A DNA stretch of 64,000 nucleotides from contig JANQPB010000014.1 of the NCBI GenBank assembly GCA_028285495.1, forward strand, positions 62,001 to 126,000, given 5' to 3'. This document shows, one piece after another, positions 7,908 to 16,427 of the stretch. The stretch's first letter is position 1, and the number at the start of each line of letters is the position of its first letter. Origin of the DNA: Acidimicrobiales bacterium (GTDB lineage: Bacteria > Actinomycetota > Acidimicrobiia > Acidimicrobiales > SZUA-35). The position numbers were made by a program, and so were the translations under genes. The notes under the pieces are model-generated. The model worked only from the letters and a program-made list of their open reading frames with translations, ran no database searches and was not told where the DNA came from.

Positions 7908-9113
7908 CTACAGCGCCAGCAGCGTGGTGTCGACGCCGAGCTTGCGCAGGTCGTCGCCGATCTCGCCGAGGTAGATCGGGTTCATGGCCACGACCAGCTC
8001 GGGCCGGATCTCGGTCAGGCTCTCGGGCGAGATGATCTCGTGGTTCGAGCCGACCATGAACTTGCCCCACTTGTGGGGGTTGATGTCGACGGCGGCAACG
8101 ACCTCGTCGGAGATGTCGAGGTTGGAGATGAACGAGACGCCCTTCGAGCCGCTGCCCCAGATCACGGCCTTGCCGTCGTGCTCCCGCAGCTCGACCAGGC
8201 GCTTGCGCCAGTCCTCGACCAGGGCCTCGTAGCCGGTGCGGAAGTGCTCGACGCCCCGACGCAGGTCGTCGAGGTCGTCCTCTTCGGGCAATGGCTCGCC
8301 GGCGGCCGGGACCGTGGAGGGCTTGGCCGCGATGAGGAGGTACTGATCGTCGTACTCCCGGCCGAGCTCGACCACTTCGAACCCGGTCTGACGGAAGACC
8401 CGGGCGAGCGACCCGAGGCTGAAGTACGAGCAGTGCTCGTGGTAGATGTCCCAGAAGGCGATCTCGGTCAGCACCCGGTAGACGTCGGGCAGCTCGAACA
8501 GGATGACCGTGTCGGGCCGGTCGCCGATGGCCTTGCGGATGCTGGTCAGGAACTCGGCCACGTTGGGGATGTGCTCCAGCGTGTGGCGGCAGATGACGAC
8601 GTCGGCGTCGAGGTGGCTGTAGCGCTCGTCGTAGAAGTCGATGATCCACTCGATGTCGGCGGCCTCGGGATCGTCGATGCGCTCCGGGTGGACGCCGGGG
8701 TCGATGCCGATGCAGTGACCGGCGCCGGCCTTGGCCATCTCGATCAGGAACTCGCCCTTGCCGCAGCCGATCTCCAGGACCGTGCGGTCGTGCAGCTGGT
8801 AGTCCTCGACCCACCGTTGGGCCAGCTCCTTGGCGAACTCCATGAACCGACCCGAGAAGCCCTGGGTCTCCTCGTAGCGCTGCGAGTACTCGGCACTACC
8901 CGGTTCGAAGGCGGTGTTGGTGATGAAGCCGCAGTCGTCGCAGAACCCGATGTCGAGCCGGCCGCGGGGGAACCCGGCCGCGGTGTCGGGGTCGTCGAGC
9001 AGCAGGCAGCTGTTGCGGGGGACGGAGTCCTCACCGAAGAACACCCGCACGTTCGGGCCGCCACAGCACGGGCAGGGCTTGTCACTCGGACGATCGGTCG
9101 TGAATCCAGCCAT
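7908..9113 (-). CDS. NDP-sugar C-methyltransferase, paralogue B
   Basis: 401 residues from an ATG with a good AGGAG ribosome site seven bases upstream; a longer frame to 9182 has only low-complexity sequence. The zinc knuckle is PCPCCGG and later CDDCGF. The SAM motif is TVLEIGCGKGEFL, followed by HTLEHIPN. The catalytic segment DIYHEHCSYF keeps the full YHEH. The C-terminal domain has AVIWGSGSKGVSF. Expected to C-methylate a 4-keto-6-deoxy sugar nucleotide, plausibly the RfbF/RfbG product. Confidence 0.85.
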   Translation of the reverse strand: MAGFTTDRPSDKPCPCCGGPNVRVFFGEDSVPRNSCLLLDDPDTAAGFPRGRLDIGFCDDCGFITNTAFEPGSAEYSQRYEETQGFSGRFMEFAKELAQRWVEDYQLHDRTVLEIGCGKGEFLIEMAKAGAGHCIGIDPGVHPERIDDPEAADIEWIIDFYDERYSHLDADVVICRHTLEHIPNVAEFLTSIRKAIGDRPDTVILFELPDVYRVLTEIAFWDIYHEHCSYFSLGSLARVFRQTGFEVVELGREYDDQYLLIAAKPSTVPAAGEPLPEEDDLDDLRRGVEHFRTGYEALVEDWRKRLVELREHDGKAVIWGSGSKGVSFISNLDISDEVVAAVDINPHKWGKFMVGSNHEIISPESLTEIRPELVVAMNPIYLGEIGDDLRKLGVDTTLLAL

Positions 9114-9138
9114 GGGGTCTCCTGGTCGGGCCGGGCGC

Positions 9139-10362
9139 TCAGATGAGCTCGGGAGTGGGGACGGGAACGAGGAAGCGGCCACCGCCGTCGGCGTAGGCCT
9201 GCTGCTGGGCCATGATCTCCTCGGCGAAGTTCCAGGCCAGGAGCAGCAGGACGTCGGGCGGGTCCTCGGTGAGGACGGCCGGATCCTTGATGATCTGGTG
9301 GGTGCCGGGCATGTAGCGGCCCTGCTTGTGGGTGTTGCGGTCGACGACGTAGGGGACGAGGTCGCTGGTGATGCCCATCACGTTGAGCATCGTGGCCCCC
9401 TTTGCCGCTGCGCCGTAGGCGGCGACCGTCTTGCCCTCCGCCCGAGCGCCGTTGATCAGCTTCATGAGGTCGTCGCGCAGCTGCTCGACCCGCTGACCGA
9501 AGTCGGCGTAGTAGCCGTGGTCGCCGAGGCCGGTGGCCCGCTCCTCGGCCAGGGTGGCCAGCAGGCGCTCGGTCGGGGCCTCGGTTCGGCCGATCCACCA
9601 GCGGTTGGTGCCGCCGTGGAGGTCGCCGAAGTAGTCGACGTCGTTGAGGAACAGCCCGTGGCGCCGCATCAGCGCATCGACCGACAGGCACGAGTGGTAG
9701 AAGTAGTGCTCGTGGTAGATGGTGTCGAACGCGCACCGGGCGATCAGCTCGCCGACGCTCGGGTTCTCCACCGTGATCACGCCGTCGTCGGCCAGCAGGT
9801 GGGCCATCCCGGCTGCGAAGTCGTTGAGGTCGGGGATGTGGGCCATCACGTTGTTGGCGATGATGACGTCGGCCGGGCCCTTCTCACCCCGCAGCGCGGT
9901 GGCCGACTCCAGCGTGAAGAACTCGGCCCTGGTCGGCACGCCGATCTCGTTGGCCTTCTCGGCCTGGTCCGGAGCCGGGTCCATGCCGAGCACCGGCACG
10001 CCCTGCTCGACGAAGTTCTTGAGCAGGTAGCCGTCATTCGAGGCGATCTCGACCACGAACGAGCTGCCGTCGAGACCGCGTGACTCGATGAGCCCGAGGG
10101 CGTGGTCGCGGCTGTGGCGCAACAGGTGGTCGGAGAACGACGAGAAGTAGAGGTAGTTGTCGACGAACAGCTTCTCGGGGTCGACGTCCTCGGTGATCTG
10201 CACGAGCGAGCACCGGTCGCAGAAGGCGACGACGAGCGGGAACCGCTCCTCGGGGGCGTCCGGGTCGGTGACCAGGGCGTCGGCCAGCGGCGTCTCGCCG
10301 AGGTCGAGGAACTCCCGGAAGTCCGGGTTGCCGCAGCCGCGGCAGCGCGTGATCCGGGCCAT
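9139..10362 (-). CDS. NDP-sugar C-methyltransferase, paralogue A (TylCIII-like)
   Basis: 407 residues from an ATG three bases after the upstream stop. It matches the family most closely: zinc knuckle CRGCGNPDFREFLDLGETPL and CDRCSLVQ, SAM motif VVEIASNDGYLL, NNVMAHIPD, catalytic segment IYHEHYFYHS, and C-terminal Rossmann motif VAAYGAAAKGATMLN. GETPLADAL is typical of the 3-C-methyltransferase type (TylCIII, TcaB9). The role is carbon methylation of an NDP-4-keto-deoxyhexose. The frame to 10797 upstream overlaps the SDR gene and is not used. Confidence 0.88.
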   Translation of the reverse strand: MARITRCRGCGNPDFREFLDLGETPLADALVTDPDAPEERFPLVVAFCDRCSLVQITEDVDPEKLFVDNYLYFSSFSDHLLRHSRDHALGLIESRGLDGSSFVVEIASNDGYLLKNFVEQGVPVLGMDPAPDQAEKANEIGVPTRAEFFTLESATALRGEKGPADVIIANNVMAHIPDLNDFAAGMAHLLADDGVITVENPSVGELIARCAFDTIYHEHYFYHSCLSVDALMRRHGLFLNDVDYFGDLHGGTNRWWIGRTEAPTERLLATLAEERATGLGDHGYYADFGQRVEQLRDDLMKLINGARAEGKTVAAYGAAAKGATMLNVMGITSDLVPYVVDRNTHKQGRYMPGTHQIIKDPAVLTEDPPDVLLLLAWNFAEEIMAQQQAYADGGGRFLVPVPTPELI

Positions 10363-10364
10363 GG

Positions 10365-11405
10365 CTACAGCGCCTCCGGGGTGGCCAGCAGGCGCAGGTC
10401 GCCCGACACCCGGCCGGCGTCCATCCCTTGACGCAGGTGGTGGAGCCGCATGAACCGGCCGCCCTCCAGCTGCTCGATGGTCAGCTCGTTTGCCACCATG
10501 GCGTCGCGCAGGGTCTCGACGCCACGCCGCACCGTCCACTGGGGCCGGAACTCGGGGAAGCGGTCGCAGAACTTGTCGCAGTTGACCTTGTAGTTGCGGA
10601 TGTCGTTGAACGCCTCGTCGGACAGCGTCACCGGGCAGCCGACGACGTCGGCCACGATCTCGGCCACGTCGCGGATCTTGTAGTTCTCCTCGGTCGCTCC
10701 GATGTTGAACGCCTCGTTGTGGACCTGGTCCCGGTCGGCCTCCATGGTGGCCACGAAGGCCCGGGAGATGTCCTCGATGTGGACCAGCGGGCGCCACGAG
10801 CTGCCGTCGGACTTGAGGAACACCTTGTCGGTGGTGACGGCGAACCCGGTGAGGTTGTTGACCACGAGGTCGCCCCGCAGCCGCTCGGACACGCCGTAGG
10901 CGGTGGCGTTGCGGAGGTAGACCGGCGTGAACGAGTCGTCGGCCAGGGTGGCCACGTCACGCTCGACGAACACCTTGGACTCGCCGTAGGGGGTGACCGG
11001 GAGGAACTCGGCCGACTCGTCGAGCGGCTCGTCGCCGTGGGCCCCGTAGACCGAGCACGACGACGAGAAGACGAAGCGCTCGATGCCGGCGGCCTTGGCC
11101 AGCTCGGCCAGGCGGACCGACGCCTTCCAGTTGACCTCGTAGGTGGCGTCTGGGCTGAGGTCGCCGGCCGGGTCGTTGCTCATGCCGGCGAGGTGTAGGA
11201 CGGCGTCGATGCCCTCCAGGTGCTCCGGCGTGATGTCGCGCACGTCGAGCGCGAGGTCGACGTCGGCCTTCGACGAGTTGGTCCCGAAGCGGCAGCCCCG
11301 GAACAGCATGTTGTCGGCGCCGACCACGGTGTGGCCGCGGCCCTGCAGCATGGGTACCAGGACGTTGCCGATGTAGCCGTCGTGGCCCGTGACGAGAACG
11401 CGCAT
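10365..11405 (-). CDS. NAD-dependent epimerase/dehydratase-type SDR
   Basis: 346 residues from [13 protein letters not shown]; the ATG shares a base with the cytidylyltransferase stop (TGATG). The Rossmann motif is GHDGYIG. The catalytic triad is seen in FSSSCSVYG and YGESK (YxxxK). The C-terminal half binds the nucleotide sugar. Between a CDP-sugar synthase and three C-methyltransferases, the likely task is 4-keto reduction or epimerisation of the methylated CDP-sugar, but NDP-sugar specificity cannot be read from sequence. Confidence 0.85.
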   Translation of the reverse strand: MRVLVTGHDGYIGNVLVPMLQGRGHTVVGADNMLFRGCRFGTNSSKADVDLALDVRDITPEHLEGIDAVLHLAGMSNDPAGDLSPDATYEVNWKASVRLAELAKAAGIERFVFSSSCSVYGAHGDEPLDESAEFLPVTPYGESKVFVERDVATLADDSFTPVYLRNATAYGVSERLRGDLVVNNLTGFAVTTDKVFLKSDGSSWRPLVHIEDISRAFVATMEADRDQVHNEAFNIGATEENYKIRDVAEIVADVVGCPVTLSDEAFNDIRNYKVNCDKFCDRFPEFRPQWTVRRGVETLRDAMVANELTIEQLEGGRFMRLHHLRQGMDAGRVSGDLRLLATPEAL

Positions 11406-12172
11406 CACCAGATCCTCCACGGAGCCTTCTCCGACTGCCACAGGCTCTCCAGCATCACCTTGTCCCGCAGGGTGTCCATGCAGGCCCAGAAGTCCTCGTG
11501 GTGGTAGGCCATCAGCTGGCCCTCGGCGGCGAGGCGCTGGAGCGGCTCCCGCTCGAACAGGGTGTCGTCGCCGTCGATGTAGTCGGCGATGCCGGGCTCG
11601 AGCACGAAGAACGCGCCGTTGATCCAGCCCTCGGCCGCCTGCGGCTTCTCGGAGAACTCGATGATCTGGTTGCCGTCGATCTCGAGGTGGCCGAACCGGG
11701 CCGGTGGCCGCACCGCGGTGAGGGTGGCCATCTTGCCGTGGGCCTTGTGGAAGTCGAGCAGGGCCTCGAGGTCGACGGCGCCGACGCCGTCACCCCAGGT
11801 CATCATGAAGGTCTCGTCGCCCATGTAGGGGATGAGGCGCTTGATGCGACCGCCGGTGTTGGTGGTCTCGCCGGTCTCGATCAGATCGACGGTCCAGTCC
11901 TCCTCGGCCCGGCCGTGGGCCTCGACGGTGCCCTGGGCCGACCGGATCGTCAGGTCCGAGGCCAGGTTGGCGTGGTCCCAGAACCAGCGCTTGATGTAGT
12001 CGCCCTTGTAGCCGAGGGCGATCACGAACTCGTTGAACCCGAACTCGTAGTAGTACCGCATGATGTGCCAGAGGATCGGCATCTGGCCGATCTCGACCAT
12101 CGGCTTCGGCCGCACGGTGGTCTCCTCGGACAGGCGACTCCCGACGCCGCCGGCCAGAATCCCGACTTTCAT
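11405..12172 (-). CDS. rfbF: Glucose-1-phosphate cytidylyltransferase
   Basis: 255 residues, the normal length for RfbF. It makes CDP-glucose from CTP and glucose-1-phosphate. The nucleotide-binding motif is [13 protein letters not shown] at the N-terminus, followed by [29 protein letters not shown] carries the metal-binding Asp. [11 protein letters not shown] and [12 protein letters not shown] are characteristic of this family. The start overlaps the NUDIX stop by four bases. Its partner dehydratase RfbG is divergent at 16428, so CDP-4-keto-6-deoxyglucose should be made. Confidence 0.93.
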   Translation of the reverse strand: MKVGILAGGVGSRLSEETTVRPKPMVEIGQMPILWHIMRYYYEFGFNEFVIALGYKGDYIKRWFWDHANLASDLTIRSAQGTVEAHGRAEEDWTVDLIETGETTNTGGRIKRLIPYMGDETFMMTWGDGVGAVDLEALLDFHKAHGKMATLTAVRPPARFGHLEIDGNQIIEFSEKPQAAEGWINGAFFVLEPGIADYIDGDDTLFEREPLQRLAAEGQLMAYHHEDFWACMDTLRDKVMLESLWQSEKAPWRIW

Positions 12173-12930
12173 GATGCATGCCCTCCCGTACGAGAACAGG
12201 TCGATGTGGTGAGCCCGGCCGACTGACCGGGCCCGAGTGCTTGCCCGTCCGATGGGTCGGACCCTTGTGGATCGGACGATGAGGCGTCGAGCGTGAGCGG
12301 CCCGGCCAGCAGATCGCCTCGACCGGCGCGGGCGAAGGCCAGGGCGACGCCGAGCTGGGTGAAGGCGTCGGGCACCAGGCCGGCCCGCAGATCGGCGGCC
12401 ACCCGCTCGAGGGGGCGCCATTCGACGACGGCCGCCTCGTTGGCGTCCTCGGGGTCGCCCCGGTGCTCGGCCCCGTCGGCCAGGTAGAGGTCGAAGGTCT
12501 GGGCGATCAGCCCGCACGACGGGTGATGACGGCTGAGGTGGTCGACCGTGCCGGTGACCTCCCAGCCGGTCTCCTCCAGGCACTCGCGGCGGGCTGCGGT
12601 CTCGGCGCTCTCGCCGTCGTCGACCGCGCCCCCGGGGATCTCCCAGCCCCACACGTCCGGCATGAAGCGGTGACGCCAGATCATGAGCATCCCCCTGGCC
12701 GGGTCGACGACGACCATGCCGGCCGCGTTGGGACCCCGCAGCACCTCGTGCTCGACCCGGCGGCCGTCCGGACGCTCGACGTCGTCGATGGTGAGCTTGA
12801 CCCACCAGCTGTCGTAGACCGGGCGGATCGTGCCGTGGTTGACCCAGCGGCCCTCGTCGCGCCCGGGGGTCGATGGCGAAGCGGGGCTTGCGGGAGAGGC
12901 GGGTGCCGGGGTCGGCGCCTGGCCCGTCAT
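12169..12930 (-). CDS. NUDIX hydrolase
   Basis: 253 residues. The Nudix box begins GGAVDDGESAETAARRE and continues CLEETGWE, with all catalytic glutamates of GX5EX7REUXEEXGU present near residues 100-122. WGWEIPGG is like ADP-ribose or ADP-sugar pyrophosphatases. The last 50 residues (DASSSDPQGSDPSDGQ and on) are low complexity. Overlaps of four bases with both neighbours place it inside the sugar-nucleotide operon; it may clear an NDP-sugar or a damaged nucleotide. The substrate is not determined by sequence. Confidence 0.87.
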   Translation of the reverse strand: MTGQAPTPAPASPASPASPSTPGRDEGRWVNHGTIRPVYDSWWVKLTIDDVERPDGRRVEHEVLRGPNAAGMVVVDPARGMLMIWRHRFMPDVWGWEIPGGAVDDGESAETAARRECLEETGWEVTGTVDHLSRHHPSCGLIAQTFDLYLADGAEHRGDPEDANEAAVVEWRPLERVAADLRAGLVPDAFTQLGVALAFARAGRGDLLAGPLTLDASSSDPQGSDPSDGQALGPGQSAGLTTSTCSRTGGHAS

Positions 12931-14135
12931 CGGCTGCGCCCGGCGAGGCTGCGGTACATGTCGGCGATCTCGTCGTACTGGGCCTCGAGGCCGCGGGCCG
13001 GGTTGGCGTTGGCCAGGGCCTTGGCCGTCATCTGCTCGACGAGCTGCCGGTCGGAGAGCAGGCGCTCGATGGCCTTGGCCATCGGTTCGGCCTCGAGCGG
13101 CGGGACCAGCAGGCCGGTGACCTCGTGCTCGACGAACTCGACGACCCCACCCGCCCGGGTGGCGATGACCGGCACGTTGCAGGCCTGACCCTCCAGCACC
13201 GAGAGGCCGAAGGGCTCGGCCACCGAGGCGTTGACCACGACGTCGACGGCCCGGATGATGTCGGGGATGTCGGAGCGGCGGCCGGTGAACAGCACCCGGT
13301 CGCCGAGCAGCTCGGTTGCGTTGGCCCGGAGCTCGTCGGCGAACTCGGCCGGGCCGGTGCCGGCCTCGCCGACGACGATCAGCCTGGCGTCGGCCGCAGC
13401 CGCCGGCGCATCGGCGCCATCACCGCCGGCCGGGCCGCGGCCGGCCAGGGACATCGCCTCGACGAGGGTCTGCACGCCCTTGCGGACGTCGATGCGGCCG
13501 ATGATGGCCACCAGCGGCCGGTCGACCCCACCGGTCAGCTCGTCCCGGAGCGCCTCGTTGCGAGGTGCGGGGTGGAAGCGGTTCAGGTCGACGCCGGGGT
13601 GGATGACCGTGATCGCCGTGCGGGCGGCCAGCACCGAGGCGGAGGCCCGGGAGTTGGCCACGACCAGGGTGGCGAGGTCGGCGGCGGCCTGCAGCACCCG
13701 GCGGCCGATGCCGGGCCGCACGATGTTGACCAGGTCGAGGGCGACCGGGGTCCTGGTCAGGCGGCCGGCGATCGCCACCTCGAGGTGCGACCGCATGGCA
13801 AACGAATACGCCGCATCGAAGCGCCGGACGGCCTTGATCAGCGTCGGCACCGCCTTGGCCACACCGCCGACGGTGGTGGCCAGGGAGCCGAGCCCGGCCC
13901 GCTCGGCGCTACCGGGCCGGCGCAGCCCCTCGTGGAGCTGCAGGTCGAGGTCGAGGAGGGGGAAGCCCCGCTCGGTCCAGGCGTCGGCGAACGGTGTGCC
14001 CGCCGGCGTCCCCAGCGTCAGGCGAACGCCTCGATCGGCCAGCGCCTCCACCTGGTCGAGGAGGTAGAGCTGCGCGCCCCACACCTCGGCCGGGGGGCTC
14101 ACCACCAGCACCGATACCGACTGGTCCGAGCCCAT
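12927..14135 (-). CDS. Family 4-type glycosyltransferase
   Basis: 402 residues from ATG 14135. GT-B fold: the N-terminal half opens VSVLVVSPPAEVWGAQ, and the C-terminal donor half has VAIIGRIDVRKGVQTLVEA near residue 210, then the E-x7-E motif in EPFGLSVLEGQACNVPVIA. Retaining mechanism expected. It shares the minus-strand operon with sugar-nucleotide genes and overlaps the NUDIX start by four bases. Donor and acceptor unknown. Confidence 0.88.
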   Translation of the reverse strand: MGSDQSVSVLVVSPPAEVWGAQLYLLDQVEALADRGVRLTLGTPAGTPFADAWTERGFPLLDLDLQLHEGLRRPGSAERAGLGSLATTVGGVAKAVPTLIKAVRRFDAAYSFAMRSHLEVAIAGRLTRTPVALDLVNIVRPGIGRRVLQAAADLATLVVANSRASASVLAARTAITVIHPGVDLNRFHPAPRNEALRDELTGGVDRPLVAIIGRIDVRKGVQTLVEAMSLAGRGPAGGDGADAPAAAADARLIVVGEAGTGPAEFADELRANATELLGDRVLFTGRRSDIPDIIRAVDVVVNASVAEPFGLSVLEGQACNVPVIATRAGGVVEFVEHEVTGLLVPPLEAEPMAKAIERLLSDRQLVEQMTAKALANANPARGLEAQYDEIADMYRSLAGRSR

Positions 14136-14167
14136 CTCGTCCACCTGGTTGCCGCTGCGCTGCCGGG

Positions 14168-15145
14168 TCAGGTGGCGGCCAGCGAAGCCGCGACCTGGTC
14201 GTGGATCCAGGCGTAGGTGACCGCCAGACCGTCGCGCAGCGACGTCGACGGCTCCCAGCCGAGCTGGTCCAGGATCAGCGTGTTGTCGCTGTTGCGGCCG
14301 CGCACGCCCTGGGGGGCGGTCAGGTCGTGGGTGCGCTTGACCTCGATCCCGGCGATGTCGGAGATGATGTCGATGAGGCCGTTGATCGTCACCAGCTCGG
14401 ACGAGCCGATGTTGATCGGGTCGACCACGTCGGAGGCCATCAGGCGCTTGGTCCCCTCGACGCAGTCGTCCATGAACATGAACGAGCGGGTCTGCAGCCC
14501 GTCGCCCCACACGTCGACCTCGTCGGCGCCGGTCAGGGCACACGTGGCCACCTTGCGGCACAGCGCGGCCGGGGCCTTCTCGCGGCCGCCGGTCCACGAG
14601 CCGTTCGGGCCGTAGACGTTGTGGTAGCGACCGATGCGGGTCTCGATGCCGTAGTCCTCGCTGAAGTGGCGGGCCATGCGCTCGCTGAAGAGCTTCTCCC
14701 AGCCGTAGCCGTCCTCGGGCATGGCCGGGTAGGCGTCGGACTCCTTGAGGGCGGTCACGTTCGGGTCGGTCTGGTGCTCGGCCGCGTACACGCAGGCCGA
14801 GCTCGAGTAGAAGAGCCGGCTGACGCCGGCGGCGACGGCGGCCTCGAGCATGTGGGTGCTGATCAGCACGCTCAACATGCAGGCGGCCTTGTTGTTCTCG
14901 ATGAAGCCCATCCCACCCATGTCGGCGGCCAGGTTGTACACGTGGTCGATGCCCTCCGCAGCCGAGAAGCAGTGCTCGCGGAGCTGCAGATCGGTCGAGG
15001 CGCGATTCTCGGCTTCGGGGTGCACCTGCCACCACTCGTCGATCGGCTTCACGTCGACGGCCCGAACCTGGTGCCCGTCGGCGATGAGCGACTTGACCAG
15101 GTGCCCGCCGATGAAGCCACCTCCACCGGTCACGAGTACGTTCAC
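14168..15145 (-). CDS. GDP-mannose 3,5-epimerase-like SDR
   Basis: 325 residues from GTG 15145, chosen because AGGGAG sits nine bases upstream and the Rossmann motif starts at once (NVLVTGGGGFIGGHL); a GTG at 15163 is possible. Catalytic residues are seen in YSSSACVY and YGWEKLF. The segment NLAADMGGMGFIE and the YHNVYGPNGSWTGGREKAPA stretch are typical of the GDP-mannose 3,5-epimerase group. It is the first gene of the 11-gene minus operon. The true product may be another epimerised hexose. Confidence 0.87.
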   Translation of the reverse strand: MNVLVTGGGGFIGGHLVKSLIADGHQVRAVDVKPIDEWWQVHPEAENRASTDLQLREHCFSAAEGIDHVYNLAADMGGMGFIENNKAACMLSVLISTHMLEAAVAAGVSRLFYSSSACVYAAEHQTDPNVTALKESDAYPAMPEDGYGWEKLFSERMARHFSEDYGIETRIGRYHNVYGPNGSWTGGREKAPAALCRKVATCALTGADEVDVWGDGLQTRSFMFMDDCVEGTKRLMASDVVDPINIGSSELVTINGLIDIISDIAGIEVKRTHDLTAPQGVRGRNSDNTLILDQLGWEPSTSLRDGLAVTYAWIHDQVAASLAAT

Positions 15146-15260
15146 GTTCGTTGTCTCCCTCACGTCGTCCTGTGGATCCGGGTCCGGGATGGACCTCGGG
15201 GTGATGACCCGCCGAGCAGCGGCGTCGTCACTCGCCCCTAGCTGCCTGTGGACAAGCGTC

Positions 15261-15266
15261 AGTATA
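15261..15266 (-). promoter_or_regulatory. -10 element TATACT for the minus-strand glycan operon
   Basis: On the minus strand TATACT is the best -10 hexamer in the 250-base gap before the operon. No well-spaced -35 is evident (a TTGACT lies 27 bases upstream). The implied leader is about 110 bases; I see no riboswitch in it. Confidence 0.4.
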
Positions 15267-15395
15267 CCGACGGCCTCTTGGGGCCCCGGGTTGAGTCAAA
15301 CTACTCGCCGAGCGGGTCTGGGGCCCTAGGAAAGGGCGGTCTGGCGGCTCGGGCCGGGGCCGGAGGAGCCGTCGAAACCGCTTCCCCGAGGCTGG

Positions 15396-16259
15396 TCAGG
15401 AGAAGCAGTCGACCTCGGCCAGGATGGTCTCCGGGCCGTCGTCGTTGGTGCCGTCGCCGATGAACAGCGCCGAGGTCGGCGAGGCCACGACGGCCCTGGC
15501 CGAGTCGTCGGAGACCACGACACCGTCGTCGTAGGACCACTCGAGCACGACGGCGCCGGACGGGTCACCGGCGATGGCCAGCGTGCCGTTCTCGGCCGTC
15601 GCCTCGACGGCGACCGGGTCGAGCTGGCAGGTGGTGATCGTGAGCGGGAAGGCGCCGCGAGCCGTGGTCACGGTGCCCCCGCCGACGGGCTCGACCAGGC
15701 CGCTGCCCTCGTCCGGGTCGGGGCCGGCCAGCTCGTCTGCGTCCGGGTCGGTCGGCTGGAGGTCGTCCGGGTCCGGCTCGCTGGCGAAGGTCAGCTCGTA
15801 GGTCGCGTCCCAGCACGAGTCGTCGTCGTCGTCGGACAGCACGACGACGCCCTCGGCCACCGCCGAGCGGAACCCGACGACGACGTCGCTGGCCCCACCG
15901 TCCGGCTCGTCGACCTCGTAGTCGCCGAGCGTGTCCTCCATCGAGGCGACGAGCACCCGCTCGACGTCGTTGGTGATGCCGGTGGCGGTGAAGGTGTTGC
16001 CGTCGATGTCGTAGGCGGTCACCACGACCCGATCGGGCAGCACGAGCGGCCACTCGACCGGGGCGGGCGCCGGTTCGGCCGGGCAGTCGGCCAGGGTTGT
16101 CGTCGGCCTCGGCACGGTGCCGGACGTGTTCTCGTCGGCGCGGAGCACCGGCAGCACCAGCACCAGGATCACGACGAGGAGCACCCCGCCGGCGACCAGC
16201 CAGAGACGGTTGAACGGACCAGACCGCTGCTCGGCTGGCTCGGACGATGCGGCGCTCAT
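15396..16259 (-). CDS. Membrane-anchored extracytoplasmic protein, unknown function
   Basis: 287 residues. A short cytoplasmic N-terminus (MSAASSEPAEQRSGPFN) precedes one transmembrane helix, LWLVAGGVLLVVILVLVLPV, and the rest should be outside. The exported part has four Cys residues (DCPAE, SCWDA, TCQLD, DCFS), possibly two disulfides, and an acidic Asp/Pro linker at about 175-200. No known domain is recognised. A TACGGT element seven bases before the ATG indicates a leaderless mRNA. It is divergent from rfbG. Confidence 0.72.
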   Translation of the reverse strand: MSAASSEPAEQRSGPFNRLWLVAGGVLLVVILVLVLPVLRADENTSGTVPRPTTTLADCPAEPAPAPVEWPLVLPDRVVVTAYDIDGNTFTATGITNDVERVLVASMEDTLGDYEVDEPDGGASDVVVGFRSAVAEGVVVLSDDDDDSCWDATYELTFASEPDPDDLQPTDPDADELAGPDPDEGSGLVEPVGGGTVTTARGAFPLTITTCQLDPVAVEATAENGTLAIAGDPSGAVVLEWSYDDGVVVSDDSARAVVASPTSALFIGDGTNDDGPETILAEVDCFS

Positions 16260-16266
16260 GGCCACG

Positions 16267-16272
16267 ACCGTA
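16267..16272 (-). promoter_or_regulatory. Leaderless promoter -10 (TACGGT) of the membrane protein gene
   Basis: TACGGT on the minus strand is seven bases upstream of the ATG at 16259. Confidence 0.55.
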
Positions 16273-16415
16273 CTGGCCGACACGCCGCACCTGGACCCAC
16301 CCCGACGTGGCCGTTGGTCCGACGCCACCGACCCCGATGTGCGGTCGACGCCCGGCTCGGTCGGGCCTCCGTCGGCGGGCGAAAGATCCCGGTCCGGGGC
16401 CGCGACCGGGTCCGC

Positions 16416-16421
16416 TACCGT
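16416..16421 (+). promoter_or_regulatory. Leaderless promoter -10 (TACCGT) of rfbG
   Basis: TACCGT is six bases upstream of the GTG at 16428 and supports that codon as the start. Confidence 0.5.
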
Positions 16422-16427
16422 GACATC

